64,000 bases of DNA, from assembly GCF_001428485.1 (NCBI RefSeq), contig NZ_LMHS01000003.1:372001-436000 (forward strand), given 5' to 3'. Positions 63,011-64,000 of this stretch are shown piece after piece; the first letter of the stretch is position 1, and every line of letters begins with the position of its first letter. The notes under the pieces are model-generated. The model had not been told where the DNA came from. It made no database searches and worked only from the letters and a program-made list of their open reading frames with translations. Position numbers and translations under genes: made by a program. This stretch comes from Microbacterium sp. Root180. GTDB lineage: Bacteria > Actinomycetota > Actinomycetes > Actinomycetales > Microbacteriaceae.

Positions 63011-64000
63011 CGACGACGTCACCGGCCGCCACGAGTGGCGGCAGCAAGGCACGGGTCGGAGTCCAGCGCTTCGGCACGTACTTGTCCGGCATGATCATGC
63101 CGAACATCCCCGCGCTCATCGCGTGGGGCATCTTCACCGCCTTCTTCATCGACGTGGGCTGGACTCCCAATGCCGACCTGGCCACGATCGTCGGGCCGTT
63201 CATCCACTACTTGCTGCCGCTGATCATCGCCTACACGGGCGGAAGCATCGTCTACGGCATCCGTGGTGGCGTGGTGGCGACGATCGGCACGATGGGCGTC
63301 ATCGCAGGATCCGATCTCCTCGTGGCGCAGTACAACGCCATCGCCGAGGCCGCCGGCGACCCGACCATCCCCCAGATCCACCAGTTCATCGGCGCAATGA
63401 TCATGGCGCCGATCGCCGCGTATTCCATGAAGTGGCTCGACTCGCTGTGGGAGGGGAAGATCAAGGCGGGCTTCGAGATGCTCGTCAACATGTTCTCCGC
63501 CGGCATCTGGGGCTTCGCCATGGCGATCCTCGGGTTCTACCCGATCGCGTTCGTCGTGAATCGGATCATGGAGGCGCTGGGCGCGGCGGTGAACTGGCTC
63601 GTCGAGACCAACCTGCTCCCACTCACGAGCATCATCATCGAGCCCGCGAAGGTGTTCTTCCTCAACAACGCCATCAACCACGGCGTCCTGACGCCGCTGG
63701 GCATCCAGCAAGCGGCCGAGGAGGGCTCGTCGATCCTGTTCCTGCTCGAGGCCAACCCCGGCCCCGGTGTCGGGCTGCTGCTCGCGTTCACCTTCTTCGG
63801 GCTCGGAGCCGCGCGCGCTTCGGCCCCGGGTGCAGCGGTCATCCAGTTCTTCGGCGGCATCCACGAGGTCTACTTCCCGTACGCGCTGATGAAGCCCGTG
63901 CTGATCCTCGGCCTGATCGCGGGCGGCATGACGGGAGTGACCACCAACATGCTGCTGGGCGGCGCCCTCCGAGCCCCCGCGGCACCGGGAAGCATCATCG
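63007..64000 (+). CDS. mtlA: PTS mannitol-specific EIICB, N-terminal part (cut by window end)
   Basis: The first 331 codons of the mannitol permease, incomplete at the window edge. After a short soluble start, hydrophobic helices begin at about residue 28 (GMIMPNIPALIAWGIFTAFF in pieces). FFLNNAINHGVLTPLG and GGIHEVYFPYALMKP, which contains the GIHE substrate-site motif, identify mannitol EIIC. It would import mannitol as mannitol-1-phosphate. The ATG overlaps the ptsI stop. A separate EIIA and mannitol-phosphate dehydrogenase would be expected beyond the edge. Confidence 0.93.
   Translation, partial: MTTTSPAATSGGSKARVGVQRFGTYLSGMIMPNIPALIAWGIFTAFFIDVGWTPNADLATIVGPFIHYLLPLIIAYTGGSIVYGIRGGVVATIGTMGVIAGSDLLVAQYNAIAEAAGDPTIPQIHQFIGAMIMAPIAAYSMKWLDSLWEGKIKAGFEMLVNMFSAGIWGFAMAILGFYPIAFVVNRIMEALGAAVNWLVETNLLPLTSIIIEPAKVFFLNNAINHGVLTPLGIQQAAEEGSSILFLLEANPGPGVGLLLAFTFFGLGAARASAPGAAVIQFFGGIHEVYFPYALMKPVLILGLIAGGMTGVTTNMLLGGALRAPAAPGSII

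Overview
The window reads as chromosome of a high-GC actinobacterium, most likely Microbacteriaceae (Microbacterium-like). The evidence is very high GC, frequent GTG/TTG starts, 4-nt gene overlaps, many TANNNT boxes sitting 6-7 nt before a start codon (leaderless promoters), the abundant word GGATGCC/GGCATCC, and a housekeeping backbone in an order known from Mycobacterium tuberculosis Rv3265-Rv3308: LCP, purE, purK, PH-domain protein, birA, accD, accE, maf, accA, lpdA, purine nucleoside phosphorylase, pmmB. The genus is inference. No rRNA, tRNA, CRISPR array, IS or phage gene was seen.

Region 1 (1-33.6 kb) is a cell-surface polysaccharide locus. On the left are a GT-C-like membrane protein, dTDP-L-rhamnose synthesis (rmlA, rmlB and a fused rmlC-rmlD), a Wzm/Wzt ABC-2 exporter, UDP-galactopyranose mutase, a secreted CAP-domain/FG-GAP protein, a nucleotide-sugar dehydrogenase, an acyltransferase and two GT4 enzymes. 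On the right, 13 minus-strand genes (29.9 to 16.45 kb) form one tightly coupled operon: a second Wzm/Wzt pair, a large membrane protein, a polyprenyl-phosphate-type GT2, a DUF2304 protein, GT4, an acetyltransferase/aminotransferase/oxidoreductase trio, a flippase-like ABC exporter, two more GTs and a small unknown protein. The two halves meet at 16.45 kb as an inverted pair of paralogous modules, each a GT plus a small protein of unknown family. A secreted hydrolase-like FG-GAP protein, another GT and an LCP ligase follow. Together they can make dTDP-rhamnose, UDP-galactofuranose and probably a di-N-acetylated amino-sugar uronic acid, assemble polymers on lipid carriers, export them by up to three ABC systems and attach them to peptidoglycan.

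Region 2 (33.6-50.7 kb) is the conserved backbone: purE/purK, a PH-domain protein, biotin ligase, the acyl-CoA carboxylase subunits beta, epsilon and alpha, and maf. It carries lineage-specific insertions: a cell-wall-binding serine-hydrolase-like protein between birA and accD, a 71-bp tandem repeat after accE, and a histidine kinase/response regulator/membrane protein operon plus a 23S rRNA-type methyltransferase before maf.

Region 3 (50.9-58.5 kb) holds lpdA, purine nucleoside phosphorylase, phosphohexomutase, an MFS transporter with a palindromic operator at its start point, a GNAT acetyltransferase, and an AbiEi-like gene bracketed by long palindromic repeats.

Region 4 (58.6 kb to the edge) is a mannitol PTS locus: a PRD/EIIA regulator divergent from a small EIIB, HPr, Enzyme I and the start of mtlA, which runs off the window.
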